Assembly (NCBI RefSeq): GCF_031755915.1
Contig: NC_083387.1
Span: forward strand, 20,729,001-20,793,000
DNA length: 64,000 bases
Direction of reading: 5' to 3'
Source: Ziziphus jujuba
Lineage: Eukaryota; Streptophyta; Magnoliopsida; Rosales; Rhamnaceae
Part shown: piece after piece, positions 23,753 through 41,717 of the stretch
Position numbering within the stretch: position 1 is the first letter of the stretch
Layout of the letters: each line of letters opens with the position of its first letter
Made by a program: the position numbers and the translations under genes
Notes under the pieces: model-generated
The model's input: the letters and a program-made list of their open reading frames with translations, nothing else
The model's database searches: none
Told to the model about the DNA's origin: nothing

Positions 23753-25295
23753 CACACATATAAGTCTTTTATAAGTGAAAAAAACTATTAATAGCTTGTA
23801 GAAACATAAATAATTTTTTGAGAGAAAATATCAATTATGTCAAAAAAAAAAAATTCCACTAAATCATTTGGATAAAAAAAAAAAAAAGATTTGAGAGTTG
23901 TAAGCATTTACTTTTCTCTTTCTTTCATATTATTCGTTTTCGAACTTTAAAAATATTTCATTTATTTTATAGAAGTGCTTTTAGACCGAATCAGGGAGTT
24001 GGATTTACCTATTACAATCACCTGAATTTGAATGCTAATTTAATAGTATTTAATCAAAGGTTCCTTCTGTTGATTCAACTATAGAAGGTTCTTGCATATC
24101 TAGATTTATTATTATTATTATTATTCACAATTATTTTTTCTTTTTTGGGCATAGCATCATTTAAAATAGTGCCTACTATGGATCAAAACCAACACATTTA
24201 GGTGGCATATCATGATTTGTACCCACAAAAAAAAAAAAAAAAATTTAGAAGAATATATGCTTCCAATCAGATTTACACTCAAATATGTATTATTATAATA
24301 AATAACACATTCAATTTCAAACACCCCACACACACAAGAAGTTGTGGTATCTAAAATTAATAAAAGTATTAATAAATGAAAAATGAAAGAATGGGAAACA
24401 AAGGAGGACATCCAGTAGAAAGAAAAAACAAAATGATTCCTTTCTTTTACAACTGATCAATAATTCTGCCGCGTATAAAACAAACAGTTTTTTCAATTAA
24501 TTTTTTTAAAAAAAAAAATACAAGAAAAGAGGAAAGATCAACAGGCAGTCAGATTCTGTGTTTGTCCTCCGAATATTATTTTATAATAAAGAAATAGAAA
24601 ATGGCAAAGGAACCAAAAAAAAAAAAAAAAAAAAGAGTAGCTTCTCGGTTCCATATTTTGCCTGTTTCTGCCTCACAAATTGGACCAATAAACTGTCCTT
24701 TATTTCTCTTTAAAACTTAAAAAGTAATTTCTCATTGAAAACATGTTGACCTTATGGTATATTTACATATTAATAAACTAATAAAATATTAAAATGCTTT
24801 ATATTTTGTTTTACCATTTGGAATAGGAGAGAAAAGAGTTGCCAATTCTTTGTTGTTTTTTTTTTTATATTTTTGCTTTTGTTTGCAAACTGATTGTCAC
24901 TGTTAAATTTCAAAAAGAAATGGGTGGACCTCAAAAAGAAAGAAAAAAAGAAAAAAAAAAGAAAAAAGAAAAAAGCAAACAGAGGAAATGATCCAATCAT
25001 ACAATTCTCAAATACCTTTCACACTTCGTTTTGGTGACGTGGCAGATTTCAATTGGTTATAGAAGTTTCAAAATAAGATAGTTACTGAAAAAGTTGTCAG
25101 TAATTATCAAATGAAACAAAATTTGTTCAAATATAATAAAAAGTTATTTATTAACAAAATAAATTAAGAAAAAAAGAAAAAAAGAAAAAGGAAACTAATT
25201 AAATAAAGGGGTAAGAAAAAACTGTGAAAAACCTTTATTACCAAAGCGAACGAACTAAAAGCTTTTCAACATATAAGCTGCCGTAAGGGACCTCA
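23708..25295. other. AT-rich upstream region of the BSK1 gene
   Basis: Contains dinucleotide runs (CA/TA near 23,722-23,750), several poly-A/T tracts (24,225-24,242; 24,617-24,634) and no domain-bearing frame. The BSK1 promoter should lie in its right part, but I cannot place a TATA box with confidence. Confidence 0.35.
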
Positions 25296-25327
25296 GAAGA
25301 AGAAGAAGAAGAAGAAGAAGAAGAAGG
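25296..25327 (+). repeat. (GAA)n microsatellite in the BSK1 5' leader
   Basis: About ten GAA units lie some 210 bases before the BSK1 start codon, probably in the 5' untranslated region. Long GAA/CTT tracts are common near plant gene starts. Confidence 0.7.
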
Positions 25328-25533
25328 AGGTATACAAAAATAAATAAATAAAATAGAAAAAGCAAAATTTCGCAGCTATTTCCATTCCTTTTCATTCTAA
25401 TCTCCCTGAGCTTCTTCTTTGATTTCTCTAATTCTTAAAACCCCATTAGCTGACCACCCAGTTTCATGGTTTCAAATTTTCCATTGCTACGCTAACTCTA
25501 AGCAAAGTTTAAGTAGTTTTGAGGAAGAGAGTG

Positions 25534-30855
<5,322 letters not shown>

Positions 30856-32394
30856 TGAGAATGCTGAACTCTCCCAAATTCATTACCACTACCAAATTTG
30901 TTGGTTAGGCTACCCCACATTTGTGTAAAAATCTGAGATGGGATTCAAAAATTGCCTTCTCAATTGATTTGTCTATATAACATATGTAGAAAAGAAGGTC
31001 TCGTGTTCATCAATATCATTTTTTTTTTTTTTTGGTTTTTTCAAAATTCCTTTTTGGTTTTTTGGCCCCCCTCTTGTGTTGTCACTTTCTAGCCTTTTCT
31101 TGGCACTTTGGTTTTTTTCAATTCTGTCATACATTAGTCAGTATATTTCTCCACTATACCATTATTTTATTTTAGGTTTGTACAAACTTGTTTTAATAAA
31201 AAAATTAATAACTTCTCCCAATGTTTTTGTTTATTGGTTTTCTTTACATCTTTGTCCGATTTGAATTTTATCCCGTTGAGGCTGAACACAATTATTTCAT
31301 GCCACAACGCCACTATAAAAAAATTGGGAGGTTCTCGCTGATTTTATTTTATTTTATTTTTTAAATTTTTCAAAAATATTTTTTTACAGCAATGCCCCAC
31401 AATTCCCTTTGTTTTTGAAAAGTATGACCTCATAAATGAGTGATAGAACTACAAATTTATAGGAGTAGATTTATCATTTGAGCTAATTTCATTTAACACA
31501 TATTATATATATAACCATAATATAGAGTCATTTACAATTGAAAACTTAAGAGTTATTTTCTTTTTTTTTTTACAGTATGTCGTTATATTGTGGAATAGAC
31601 AAAATACTTTTGTTAATTATGTTCAAAATTGCACTAATTTGGTGTGTTAATTAAATTTCAAGGCTAAGATTATTAAGATTTTAAATATAAGTACTTTTTT
31701 AATAGAATTTTAATAAGTATCTCGAAATACGGATAAAGCTAGGAAAAAAAAAAAAAAAACAATGCTAAAATTATTAGTACGGGTTTGGTTACTAACACCA
31801 ACTAACAAAATAAATATTGTGACGTTAGTTGGTATATGGAAAGTTGATTCATAAGTTGGTGTATAATTGATTAATGGTTTTGTCAAAAATCTAAATGTTG
31901 AATTGTTTTTTTTTTAGACAATATTTTGCTTTTTGCAAGCGGTACATAATTCAAATGTTGAAATCATTGTAAAAAGTGATAGTGTATTTTTTTTCTTTAT
32001 TAGAAGTGCTTTGTCGTATAAAAAGCACTATGGTTGAGACTCGAGAGAGTATTTTTGTGAGAAAGATCATAACTGATAAGACCAGAATAGTACTTTTAAA
32101 GGGTAATATTGTGAGCATCAATTAGTTTACTACATATTTTCATACCAAATAATGTCTATTGTATTATTCTTTTAAAATTATGGTATATTTCATCATCTAC
32201 CTGGTATGCCTCGCAAGCTCTTCGTGTACACGCTAGTTATACTAAAATCGTTGTGGTGAAGAGGGCTACAAAGGCTGTATATTATTGATTTAACTTTCAT
32301 TGGTTTAAAAAGATAGATTAATAATCTGTTAACTTAAATAGTTTCTAGACCGATGATAGCCATTAGGAGGAGGTTCATTTTATTTAAAAAAAAA
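30856..32394. other. BSK1 3' flank and AT-rich intergenic DNA
   Basis: The BSK1 3' untranslated region occupies the first few hundred bases; no clear poly-A signal is chosen. The rest is poly-T/A rich without genes. A CACTATAAAAAAATTGG motif at 31,311 resembles a CACTA terminus but lacks a partner. Confidence 0.35.
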
Positions 32395-32640
32395 AAAAAA
32401 AACTACAAATACATATTTTATTTAAATCTTTTAAAATTTACACCACTTACAATTTAATCTTAAATATTTTAAAAATAACAACTAACATCTTTATGTGTAA
32501 AGGAATGATATTAAATGGAGAATATGAATGAAATAATAATAAAAGAAGATGATAATTTTTAAAAATTTAAAAGAGGTTGATGCTATTTTTAAAAACAGAA
32601 GAATGAAACTTTATTTAAATAAAAATAAAAATTTGATGAA
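32395..32640. mobile_element. MITE, copy 2 of the three-copy family
   Basis: Same order of internal phrases as at 14,735. Both ends carry a TTTATTTAAAT-type inverted motif (left 'tattttatttaaatc', right 'actttatttaaataaa'). Confidence 0.55.
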
Positions 32641-34263
32641 ATTAGCACTTCAAAATTACGCAATTTGGCTGCAAAAGACTTTATTGTTTTAATATTTTCA
32701 ACTTAAGTTTTTAATGGAAGGGGAAAAAAAAAAAAAAAAACCTCTTTGGCTTAAATATCTCCTTTAATAAATAGAAAGTTACCCATTTTACATTTTAATT
32801 GGCAAGATATGTTGATGCCCTGGTATTATGTTTATCTTATTTTTCTTGTGTTATAAACTTGTCTGACAAATATTCTTTTAGTAGTTCTTTTTTTCAGATT
32901 TTTTGTTTTTTGTTTGTTTTTTTTTTTTTTTTGTTTTTTTCTTTTACTGCATAGCATTTTATCATCGCTCTGGCTTCGCTTGGTAAAATAATTATTTTTT
33001 TGGTAAATCTCTCTGTTGGTAAAAGAAACCTGTGTTAATAATTGCCGAATGTCAGGATGGATATTAAGAACTTGTATGGGAATTCTGCAATTACAGATAT
33101 TGTTTTAAATGGCAAAAGCGCATGACAAGACGTTTCATGCAAGGTGTAACTTCCAAGGCATGGAAGGGTAAGTGTTTTGGATATTTAAATTTAATATAAA
33201 TAAATTATATATACATTAAAACTTATTTAAATAAATATAAAACTAACAAATAAACAAAATTTACACAATCTTGTACTACAAATATAAACTAACAAATATG
33301 GAAATAATCTCTTATAATAACCTCAAATCCAGTTTATAAAATAATAATAATATAGCATTTAGTGCTTAAACATGTATGTATATATATATAATCTGTTTAT
33401 AATGTATATATCTATACATTTTTATTATATAAATATTTACAAAAATGATAATTTTTATACGAACCATCGTAAATACCGTTATATAAAAATGATATTGACA
33501 ATGATTTTTTCACTTCATTATATATATATATATATAATTATAATTCAATTAGGATATTCTAACTTTATAAAATAACATATAATTTATGAATATAAATCAA
33601 TTGAAATAAATCTATCATTTTTATTGTAGTCTTATTTTTTCTACACTATATTATAATAAAATCAATATATGTGGATGAAATGGACACTTTCAATGGTTAA
33701 GCATCTTTATATATATATATATAAAAATATAGATTCAAATTATAAAAGGATAAAAAAATATGAGTTACTTGTAATGTTCAAAAAAAATAATCAAGATATG
33801 TGAATAATTATTTTATATTATATATATATATATAGATAACAAAATAAAATGCTATTACGAAATAGACATATATTCTTCTTACTTAAATTAAAAAAAATAA
33901 AAAATTAAAGGGAATAGGAATGGAGTAGATAAGCTAAATCAACATATTATAACAATTCTACCTAAATTATATATATTTAATTTTATTTTTTTTTCCTAAA
34001 TCCATTAACAGTTACAGATTTTAACTCTCAAACATAATATCTCTTTTTTTTTTTTTTTTTTTTGTCTTTTTTCTTAAACCCATTCCCATGTTTTTATTCC
34101 GATCTAATGGTAGTACCGCCAAGATGATCAAGGGCAATTAGGGGACCTTTCGACATAGAAAACACACTTTTCAAAAGTCAAAATCTATTATTGAAAAATG
34201 TCTTGATCCTTGTCTTTGTTCTTATCTTCTTAAGACCCCCAGTATCTCAAAACAATTTGAACC

Positions 34264-34305
<42 letters not shown>

Positions 34306-34539
34306 GTTTTTCAATTTTCATGATTAAAAAAAAAATTAAAAAAAAATTGGGGCTTTCCAAGTTGTTGAAAAAGTTAACAAATGGAAGCCGTTGACAGGTG
34401 CACACATGACAGACCACACTAAAAAACCAGCGGCACCACCGATGGCGATTCAAGTAGGAGTTTGTTTTTTTCTTTATTTTTTTTTTTGGATCCATCAACC
34501 ATAAACCTCACATGTTGAAGCGTTCAAAGGTTCGTTTTT
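32641..34539. other. Very AT-rich intergenic DNA
   Basis: AT dinucleotide blocks near 33,375-33,390, 33,520, 33,705 and 33,815, and a 35-base T run at about 34,265-34,298. Nothing coding. Confidence 0.4.
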
Positions 34540-34690
34540 CAGCCTTGGCGTGTGCGCTCATAGCCATGAGACGCACCCCTTTAAAGTGTGTCGCCTAAAA
34601 ATAAATATATATAGACTCTACAGCATTTTAACGCCCTACCACGAGGCATCGTCCCAGAGCGTCTCAAAAACGCCCTTTAAAGCACAGCTA
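34540..34690. repeat. Small GC-rich island, probably a dispersed repeat
   Basis: Repeated GCGTCTC/GACGC and ACGCCC words stand out in very AT-rich surroundings (GTGTGCGCTCATAGCC, GAGACGCACCCC, ACGCCCTACC, GAGCGTCTC, ACGCCCTTTA). Family and boundaries unknown. Confidence 0.35.
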
Positions 34691-36046
34691 CTTCTGCTAG
34701 ACATAAGCTAGCAAAGATGTTTACATGTGCATACAAATATTGTCACAGGATTTAATCTACTTTTTTACTCTTTTGTTTTGTAATTAAGAACTTCCTAAAA
34801 CTTTTTTCTTTTCCTTGTATTCCAAATATATATGTTTTTTTTTTTTAAAAACATTTTAATATATATATATATATATTTTGTTAAAAAGGAAGCGTTATTG
34901 CTTGTCCAGTTTGTTGCGCATTGTAAAGTAAAATCTCAAAACACTTATCAGAGCCCAATAATGACATAGCAAATGGACAACTTAAACCGAGTCCTCGTTG
35001 CATTTTGATTCCGTATCCAATTTGTTGAGTTTTACGGTTTGCATTGACGTCGAACAAAAACTATATATCTGCATGCGTGGCGTTTAGGAATTAGAGATTT
35101 TCTCTCATATTCGAACAAAAAAGATGAATAACGGGTATGGTAAAAAAATAAAAAATAAAAAATGTCTCATTTAAAATCTGACAGAATAAGAAGATAGTAA
35201 AAGTGTTTTACATCCTAGAAAAATAGAACAATAATTTTTAAATACATGCCAAGATATACTTTTAAATAGATCAATTATCATTTTATAAATTAGATCATGA
35301 AAGATAATAAATGTCAGATATATGTAATTCAATGCAAGTCATACAAGGAAAACAAATCCCCATTTTCTTCCGAAAAGCTAGGGAAAAAAAAAAAAATTTT
35401 CAAGTTTAAGGGAATCCCCTTGGATAGGCAAAAGTTCTATTATTTCTATTATTACAAAGATATGTATATAATTTAAATATCATTCCTTTTATATATTCCT
35501 AAAGTATAATTACGGAGGACACCTATAATAAGATTCTCTACTTTATATATTTTCGATATAAAAGAAAATTCTTATCCTATACACATATAATACAATTATT
35601 AAAAATACCTATTACTAAAGGTAAGTAAGATTCTTAATTTTTATGTAAGTACCCTTACATTTGTATTTTTTCAATGCTACATTTCTATTATGAAAAATAT
35701 CATTACTGCACCTTTACATTTTGTTTTTGTTCAATGTAACATCATTTTTAAGACACTTACTCAGAGAATTATAATTTGACGCATTTACCCTTTTTTGATT
35801 TTTTTTCTCACTTTCATAAATATTTTTTTTTAAATTTCTAAGAACTCTGAGGGGAAAAAAAAAAAAAAACAATAACACAAATACATATATACTTCTAAAA
35901 GTGCTAAATCTATCCGTGCTAAAATCTTCCTTCTTTAATTTATTGAAAATTAAAAAATAATAAGTTATATATAACAATCATGATTGTTTTAAACAAAACT
36001 TCAAGAGTTTAGCTTAATACATTTAAATTTTTTGTCTAAAACAGAG
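34691..36046. other. AT-rich intergenic DNA
   Basis: No genes recognised. Poly-A/T tracts near 34,835, 35,384 and 35,855. Confidence 0.35.
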
Positions 36047-36290
36047 AAGAATATTTCATCCAAACCCCCTGAAGTTACATTAATTTTAATTTAGTCCCAC
36101 AGAATTAAAAATATCACTTATCTTCCTTCAAGCTTCAAACAGTTTTTATTTTTCTCATATATTATTTCATTCCCACCTCTTAAAATAATTTTATCTACAT
36201 CCAATGTGAAAGTGCTTGTTGTAATTTTCAAAACCTTAAGAACTAAATTGAAATTAATGTAAATTTCAGGGGTTTAGATAAAATATTCCC
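36047..36290. mobile_element. MITE, copy 3, with clear terminal inverted repeats
   Basis: The left end, from about 36,048 (GAATATTTCATCCAAACCCC), matches the reverse complement of the right end (GGAATATTTTATCTAAACCC), and pairing continues for roughly 45 bases through 'tacattaattttaatttag'. The internal part is the reverse complement of the copies at 14,735 and 32,395. Confidence 0.7.
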
Positions 36291-36726
36291 TCAAAAAAAA
36301 AAAAAAGTTAACCATAAATTTGATTATATTATTTTTATTTGTTTAATTTTTGTTATTGTGTATCTTTAAGCATGGATAAAAAAAATTTCATTCAATGAAG
36401 GATAAATAGATCAAATTTTTACGTTATTATTAAAAGTTTTAAAAAATGAAGCTATATTGAAAAGAAAGTGAAATGTAAGAAGGTTATACTGATAATTTTC
36501 AAATCACAGACATAGCATTGAAAAAATAGTAAAACAGAAAGGGTTGTAATAATATTTACCAAAAAAAAAAAAAAAATGCTTCTCACATTTTCAAGGATAA
36601 ATCTTTGCAATATGATGAGATATTGTACATGGTATGCAATGCTAGAGCTACGAATCTGTGATTACATTCACCAACTGTATATGAATTCTTATTAAAACAG
36701 AGGAGGAAAAAAAAAAAAAAGAGATC

Positions 36727-36765
<39 letters not shown>
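36727..36765. repeat. (ATT)n microsatellite
   Basis: About 13 ATT units beside a poly-A tract. It creates spurious poly-Ile or poly-Asn frames. Confidence 0.9.
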
Positions 36766-36766
<1 letters not shown>

Positions 36767-37679
36767 AAAATGAAAAGACATCTTAAATACCTCAAAAGAA
36801 TCACAAGGAAGCCAAAATATATATGATAAATTTTTGGAACATGTATAAATATGTATGCTTTGTGGTACGATTAACAAAAGAAAGAATATGATACCATAAA
36901 TATCTATCAATTTCTTTATCAATAAGTATGATAATGTTTTATTGATCTGTATTAGTGGATTTATTCTTTTTTGTCTATGTGATATATATATTATTATATC
37001 AGCTGGTTCCAAAAAAGTTAATTCTAGTAGTTCTCCAAATAGAGATATAAATTAAAGGGTTAATATCAATTGCAGACTCTCAAATTTAATCTATAATTTT
37101 TTTGACATTTCAAATGTAGCATTTAACAACTGGTTGGATTTACCTTTTTATCCTTTATTATTAATTAAACTAGTTTTTAAAAAATATTATTAAACAATTA
37201 TTCTTTTTTGGTAATATTAAATATTAAACAACTTTTATAAATAAACAAAATAATAATAATGATAATAATAAAATAATTAAAACAATTTTAGATGAACAAA
37301 ATAATAATCATTAGTAAAATAAATTCTTTTCCCCTTCCTTTATTATCCCCAGATGTGTCCTCTTCCCTTCTCTTTTCTTTTTCTTTTGGAGAATTTGGTC
37401 CATTGCCCATATTGGATCCCTCTTAAGGATATATACCCACTCATTCAAGGATTTTTTTGTTTTGCCCTTTAATATCGATTTTACCATTAAAAAATTTCCA
37501 AAGGACGTGCATATCCTTTTATTTTACTTTTCCCTTCGTCCAAATTACACAAAAAAACCATGTATTTTTTTTGAAACTTTTCAACTCAAAAAAACAAAAG
37601 TCCACTTTCAAAGACTAGTATTCATCATTCCATTTTGATTCAATACAACCAAAAATCATTCATTTCTTCCCTCTGTTTT

Positions 37680-37722
37680 TACTCTTGGCATTCAGTCTTC
37701 TCCCTCAAAAGGCATCCTCAGG
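37680..37722 (+). other. Possible 5' untranslated exon end
   Basis: A GC-richer leader ends in TCCTCAG followed by GTAAGC, a good donor site. It could be spliced to the exon with ATG at 38,854, whose acceptor reads TTTAG/A. No coding content. Confidence 0.25.
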
Positions 37723-38113
37723 TAAGCTTTTTTTATTTTTTATTTGTTTACTGTGTGTATGTATATATATTGTAGAGTTGATATTTACATAATATACTTT
37801 TAATTTTCAGTATACATGACATTTTTTGAGTTCTTTGTAATACATTTAAGAGTTTGAATCGTTTGATTTGGGTTTAAAACCAGTTGAAAATTTGAAATTT
37901 TTTAAATTTATGTTAGATTAAGTTTTTTATATGAAAGTTATTATAAACTAGGATTTAAGATAGATTGATATTGGATAGCAATAGGAAATGAGGAGATGAA
38001 AAAAAGGGGACCGGTTTGGCCGGAAGTGAAAGTTACAACCGAGTCGAAATTTGGGTGGGAGACCCAGTCTGCTAGGTTCGGATCGATCTGATTGAAGGTT
38101 GAAGGAGGGCCAT

Positions 38114-38207
38114 ACGACATGTCGTCTGGCTCGTTCATGGCTTCTAGGCCAAACGACATGTCGTTTAGTCTTGAACAACATGTTGTCTAGGCTGGACGAC
38201 ACGTCGT
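38114..38207. repeat. Cluster of four copies of a 12-bp palindrome
   Basis: ACGACATGTCGT occurs at 38,114-38,125 and 38,153-38,164. Variants ACAACATGTTGT (38,175-38,186) and ACGACACGTCGT (38,196-38,207) follow; the first variant is itself a perfect palindrome through paired changes. Starts are spaced 39, 22 and 21 bases. Such arrays can bind dimeric proteins or form cruciforms; function is unknown. Confidence 0.8.
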
Positions 38208-38853
38208 TTGCTGACATCATCGATGACGTTAGCACTTTTTTTTTAAATTGTTTTTTTTTTTTGGGTTCAAAAAAGATTAAAATATGGAGTTTGTAAAAGT
38301 TTATAATTTCTTAAAAAATTATAGTTATGTTTTGTTATTACCAAACCTGTAGAAAAGCGTTAAAATCAAAACTAATATAAAATTTATTTTTTGGTCAATT
38401 GGGATCTCTCTTAATGAATATGGTACATTGATATGCATTGTTTTGATATTTTTTCATTCGCTTTATAAGATTTATGTAAAATTCATATATGTAATTAAAA
38501 AAAAAAAAGGTGGAATAGTTTGGATGAATATACATAAATAAATGTGTTTGATTATTATTATTATTTTTTTGGTTGTGTAAGTCATTCATACATAGTTATA
38601 TACATACATACATACATACATATATATTTATATATATATATATATATATACACTTTAAATGTGGATGAAAAATGAGCAGCGTTGGCAATTTAAATTTATA
38701 TGTTTATTTTGTATTGTTTTGAATTATATATATTTTTTATTCATAAATTAAGATTGTGGTTATTTATATATGTATACATAGTTGAATATGTGCTTAAAGG
38801 TAGATAAAAATTTATTGGTGTTGTCAATTTACATTTATAAACTGTAGTTTAGA

Positions 38854-39045
38854 ATGGCATCAAAGAAGAACCTGCGATCTCGATTGAAGATGGGAGGTAA
38901 AAAGCTACAAACCAAGAGATACAATGGAAGCACATCACCACCTGCTTTAAAGCGTCGACGAACTTCTAGGCAACAATCCAAATTTGAGAAGGAAACACCA
39001 AGTTTCCAAGTGATGTTCCAATCTCATCTCGCCCATCTAACATGG
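38854..39045 (+). CDS. Unassigned first coding exon (partial gene)
   Basis: An ATG directly after a TTTAG acceptor opens a basic stretch (MASKKNLRSRLKMGGKK, later ALKRRRTSRQQSKFEKE) resembling a nuclear-localised N-terminus. It runs to a GTAAAT donor just after CTAACATG. I do not recognise the family. The large MULE starts 360 bases downstream, and exon-like pieces occur on its other side (54.0-54.5 kb). A gene split by the MULE is possible but not shown. It may equally be part of an older transposon. Confidence 0.3.
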
Positions 39046-39048
39046 TAA

Positions 39049-39398
39049 ATTTTATATTCTTTTACATAGCTTGGTGCATTAAATGTGTGATTTGGTTTAA
39101 GTCCTAGCTCATTCATGTTTTACTATATTTATTATAATATGAAAAATTATGAGATTTTGTTGAATTGGTTGATGATATCGAGCTTTTCATGTTTGTTAAA
39201 TTGCTTGATGATATCGAGCTTTTCAATTCGTAGGCTTTGAGTATTTTGAGATATAAGGAAACTGTAGAGTCGTTGCACAATCTATCACAGAGGAGATGGA
39301 GTAAAAAATAAATCACGCTCGTACAATCTAAAAGGTTTTCCATTGGTGTTTCAAGTACATTTTACCATCAAATATAAATTTAGGGTTTATTTAAATAT
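39049..39398. other. Spacer with a short duplicated phrase
   Basis: Two copies of a 'gatgatatcgagcttttca' phrase at about 39,170 and 39,208. Otherwise nothing recognised. Confidence 0.4.
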
Positions 39399-39407
39399 TA
39401 TATTTTA

Positions 39408-39520
39408 GGGAGTTTCTAGTTGCACTACCATTTGGACTCAATACAGTTCCATTATTAATTTACATTTTTATCCCCATTTAAAATTACTATTAAGGATATT
39501 TGTTAACTAAACGTGTTTAA
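39408..39520 (+). repeat. MULE left terminal inverted repeat region
   Basis: Outer arm of the large MULE, best recognised by its similarity in reverse complement to 22,385-22,493 (GTTGCACTACCA, then TTATCCCC and TTAAAATTACTATTAA). Confidence 0.7.
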
Positions 39521-39617
39521 ATAATTTTTTATACCGTCTCATTCTTCTTTCGAACATATATCTATCTTATACTCCATTAAAAATTAGGGTTATAGAAACA
39601 ACAATTATTCACAAAGT

Positions 39618-41717
39618 ATGGAAGCTCAAAAATATGAAAAAGTAAGATATATTTAGTTTTTTTCTTTATATTTTTATATTGTGATGATTATTTTAGTTTA
39701 GATTTTTTTTTTCTACCGATTACGAACGACCAGGTTGGATATATTAAAATTTGTCTTTTATTTGGAAGTTTAAAACTGAATAGTTTTTAATTGTTCAGAA
39801 AAATCCATCCGAACATTATTGAAATGTTTAGTTTTTATATATCGAACATTTTATCTAGGTACAGATATTAAATACCGTACATTATGAAACATGCCTTTTT
39901 TTGGAATTGGTGATGGTTTACCAACGGCCATGAAGTTATATTTGATATGGTATATTAAAATTCATCTTTTATATAGAAGTTTAAAATCGAACTTTTTAAT
40001 AGTTCAAAAGTATCTATCTGAACAACATTTTATTGTTTAGCTTTTATTTATCGAACATTGTATATATACACAGATATTAAATAACGTACTGTATGAAACA
40101 TGCCATTTTTTGTTTTTAATCATTGATGGTTTATATATAATTGAATATAAAAAACATACAGGATGAAAAAGATATAGATAATGGAATTGTTGGATTAGAA
40201 TGTGTTGTTGATTACACCAATACATTTACAACGGACAGGGTAATCATTTTTCTTTTTTGTTTTTTGCACATTTATATTTAATTTTCAATGTACATACAAG
40301 CTTTTCATTGTAAATTTTAATGCTTTTATGCTTTATATTCTATAGGTTTTTACAAGCAAAGATTCGCTCATTAACTGGGCAAGGGACACAGGAAAAAGAA
40401 ATGGCATAGTGATTATGATTAAAACATGTACTAAGGGTGGTGATGGGAGAAATCCAAGATTATTTCTACTTGTGAGAAGTGGTTTTTATAGACATTTTGC
40501 AAAAGTTAAAGATCAACCAAAGTGAAAGAGATATAAGGTAAGTGGAACCAAGAAGTGCAATTGTCCATTTACTTTAAAAGGTTGTAAATTGGCTAGCAAT
40601 GATGATTGAAGTTTGCAAGTTATTTGTGGGGTTCATAATCATCCAACAGCTCAACATCTTGAAGGACATTCATTTGCCAGAAAGCTTACTGAGCAAGAAA
40701 CTAATATTTTGGTTGATATGATCAAAAGCCAAGTTAAACCAAAAGAGATATTGATTACATTAAAGAGGAGGGATGAAAATAATGTCAGTACAATGAAGAC
40801 CATATATAATGCTCGACATAGGGGTAAGTTAATTGAGAAGGCTGGAAAATCACAAATGCAACAATTATTAAGCAAGTTGTGTAAGCTTGATTATGTTGAG
40901 TGGCATCGAAGTAATGAAGAAATAGGATCTGTTACAGACGTGTTTTGGGCGCATCCTTTAGGAATCACTTTGTTGCAAGTTTTTCCTCGAGTGCTGATAA
41001 TGGATTGCACGTACAAAACAAATAGGCATCGTTTGCCTCTATTGGAAATAATTGGTGTTCCATCTACCGAGCTAACATTTTTTGTTATTTTTATATATCT
41101 TCAATCAGAACGTGAGGAAAACTACATATGGGCATTGGAAAAATTGAAAAGTACGGTGCATGAATGTGTTTTTCCAAATGTTATTGTAACAGATAGAGAA
41201 ATAGCTTTAATGAATGCCATCCAAAATGTTTTTCCTACTGCAACTAATCTTCTTTGTAGATGATATATATCAAAAAATATATTGACTAAATGTAAGAAGA
41301 CATTTGAAAAAGGACATTGGGAAGCATTCATTTCCAGTAGGATTGTGCTTGTGCTTTCTGCCACTGAAGAACAATATCAGCAACATTTGCATTATCTGGA
41401 AATAGATTTTTCTGAATATATGAAGGCAGTTGAATATGTTAAGAAAGCATGGTTGGAGAAGTACAAAGAAAAATTTGTGTCAGCATGGACCAACAAAGTT
41501 TTGCACTTGGGAAATGTGACAACTAACAGGTAAATTTTTTGTTGATGCATGTATATTAATATTATTATATTTATTGTACACTTACATTATTGTATTTGAA
41601 TATTTATTAGAGTGGAGTCTGCTCATGCAAAACTAAAAAGACAACTAGGTTCGTCCCATGGAGAGTTTGAACAATCATGGAATAAGATTCATGTATTGCT
41701 AAAGCTTTAACATATAG
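39618..41717 (+). pseudogene. FAR1/MURA-like MULE transposase, 5' part (before nested insertion)
   Basis: A likely first exon (39,618-39,641, MEAQKYEK) is spliced in frame to 40,162-40,239 and then 40,346-41,529, with the next exon from 41,611. Domains: a FAR1/WRKY-GCM1-type zinc-binding N-terminus (KKCNCPF..VICGVHNHP), then the MULE DDE-type core with VLIMDCTYKTN (first Asp), VIVTDREIALMNAI (second Asp) and NRVESAHAKLKRQ (probable Glu neighbourhood). In-frame TGA codons occur near 40,523 and 40,608 (the latter at a position usually Trp), and a TGA at 41,261 precedes the helical insertion. The gene is cut at 41,717 by an LTR retrotransposon and resumes at 48,032. It would have excised and integrated the element through the inverted repeats; it is now dead. 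Confidence 0.8.
39733..40150. repeat. Two tandem copies of a 210-bp unit in the first transposase intron
   Basis: The phrases 'atattaaaattt/catcttttat', 'gaagtttaaaa', 'atcgaacatt', 'acagatattaaata' and 'tatgaaacatgcc' occur in the same order about 210 bases apart. Both copies lie in the presumed intron between 39,642 and 40,161. Confidence 0.65.

Noticed and set aside
31311..31984. CACTA-type terminus CACTATAAAAAAATTGG and a rough TAGTG end 670 bases on
   Set aside because: The second end does not pair beyond five bases, and the flanking triplets differ (CGC versus TAT).
34191..34498. Frames on both strands around 34.2-34.5 kb
   Set aside because: They depend on a 35-base T run and A-rich DNA; no domain.
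36583..37012. Frames with poly-Ile or poly-Asn
   Set aside because: They are translations of the (ATT)n microsatellite and poly-A tracts.
40613..41263. Treating the 216-codon open stretch as an intact gene
   Set aside because: It is the central part of the MULE transposase, preceded by in-frame stops and followed by a stop and a nested insertion.
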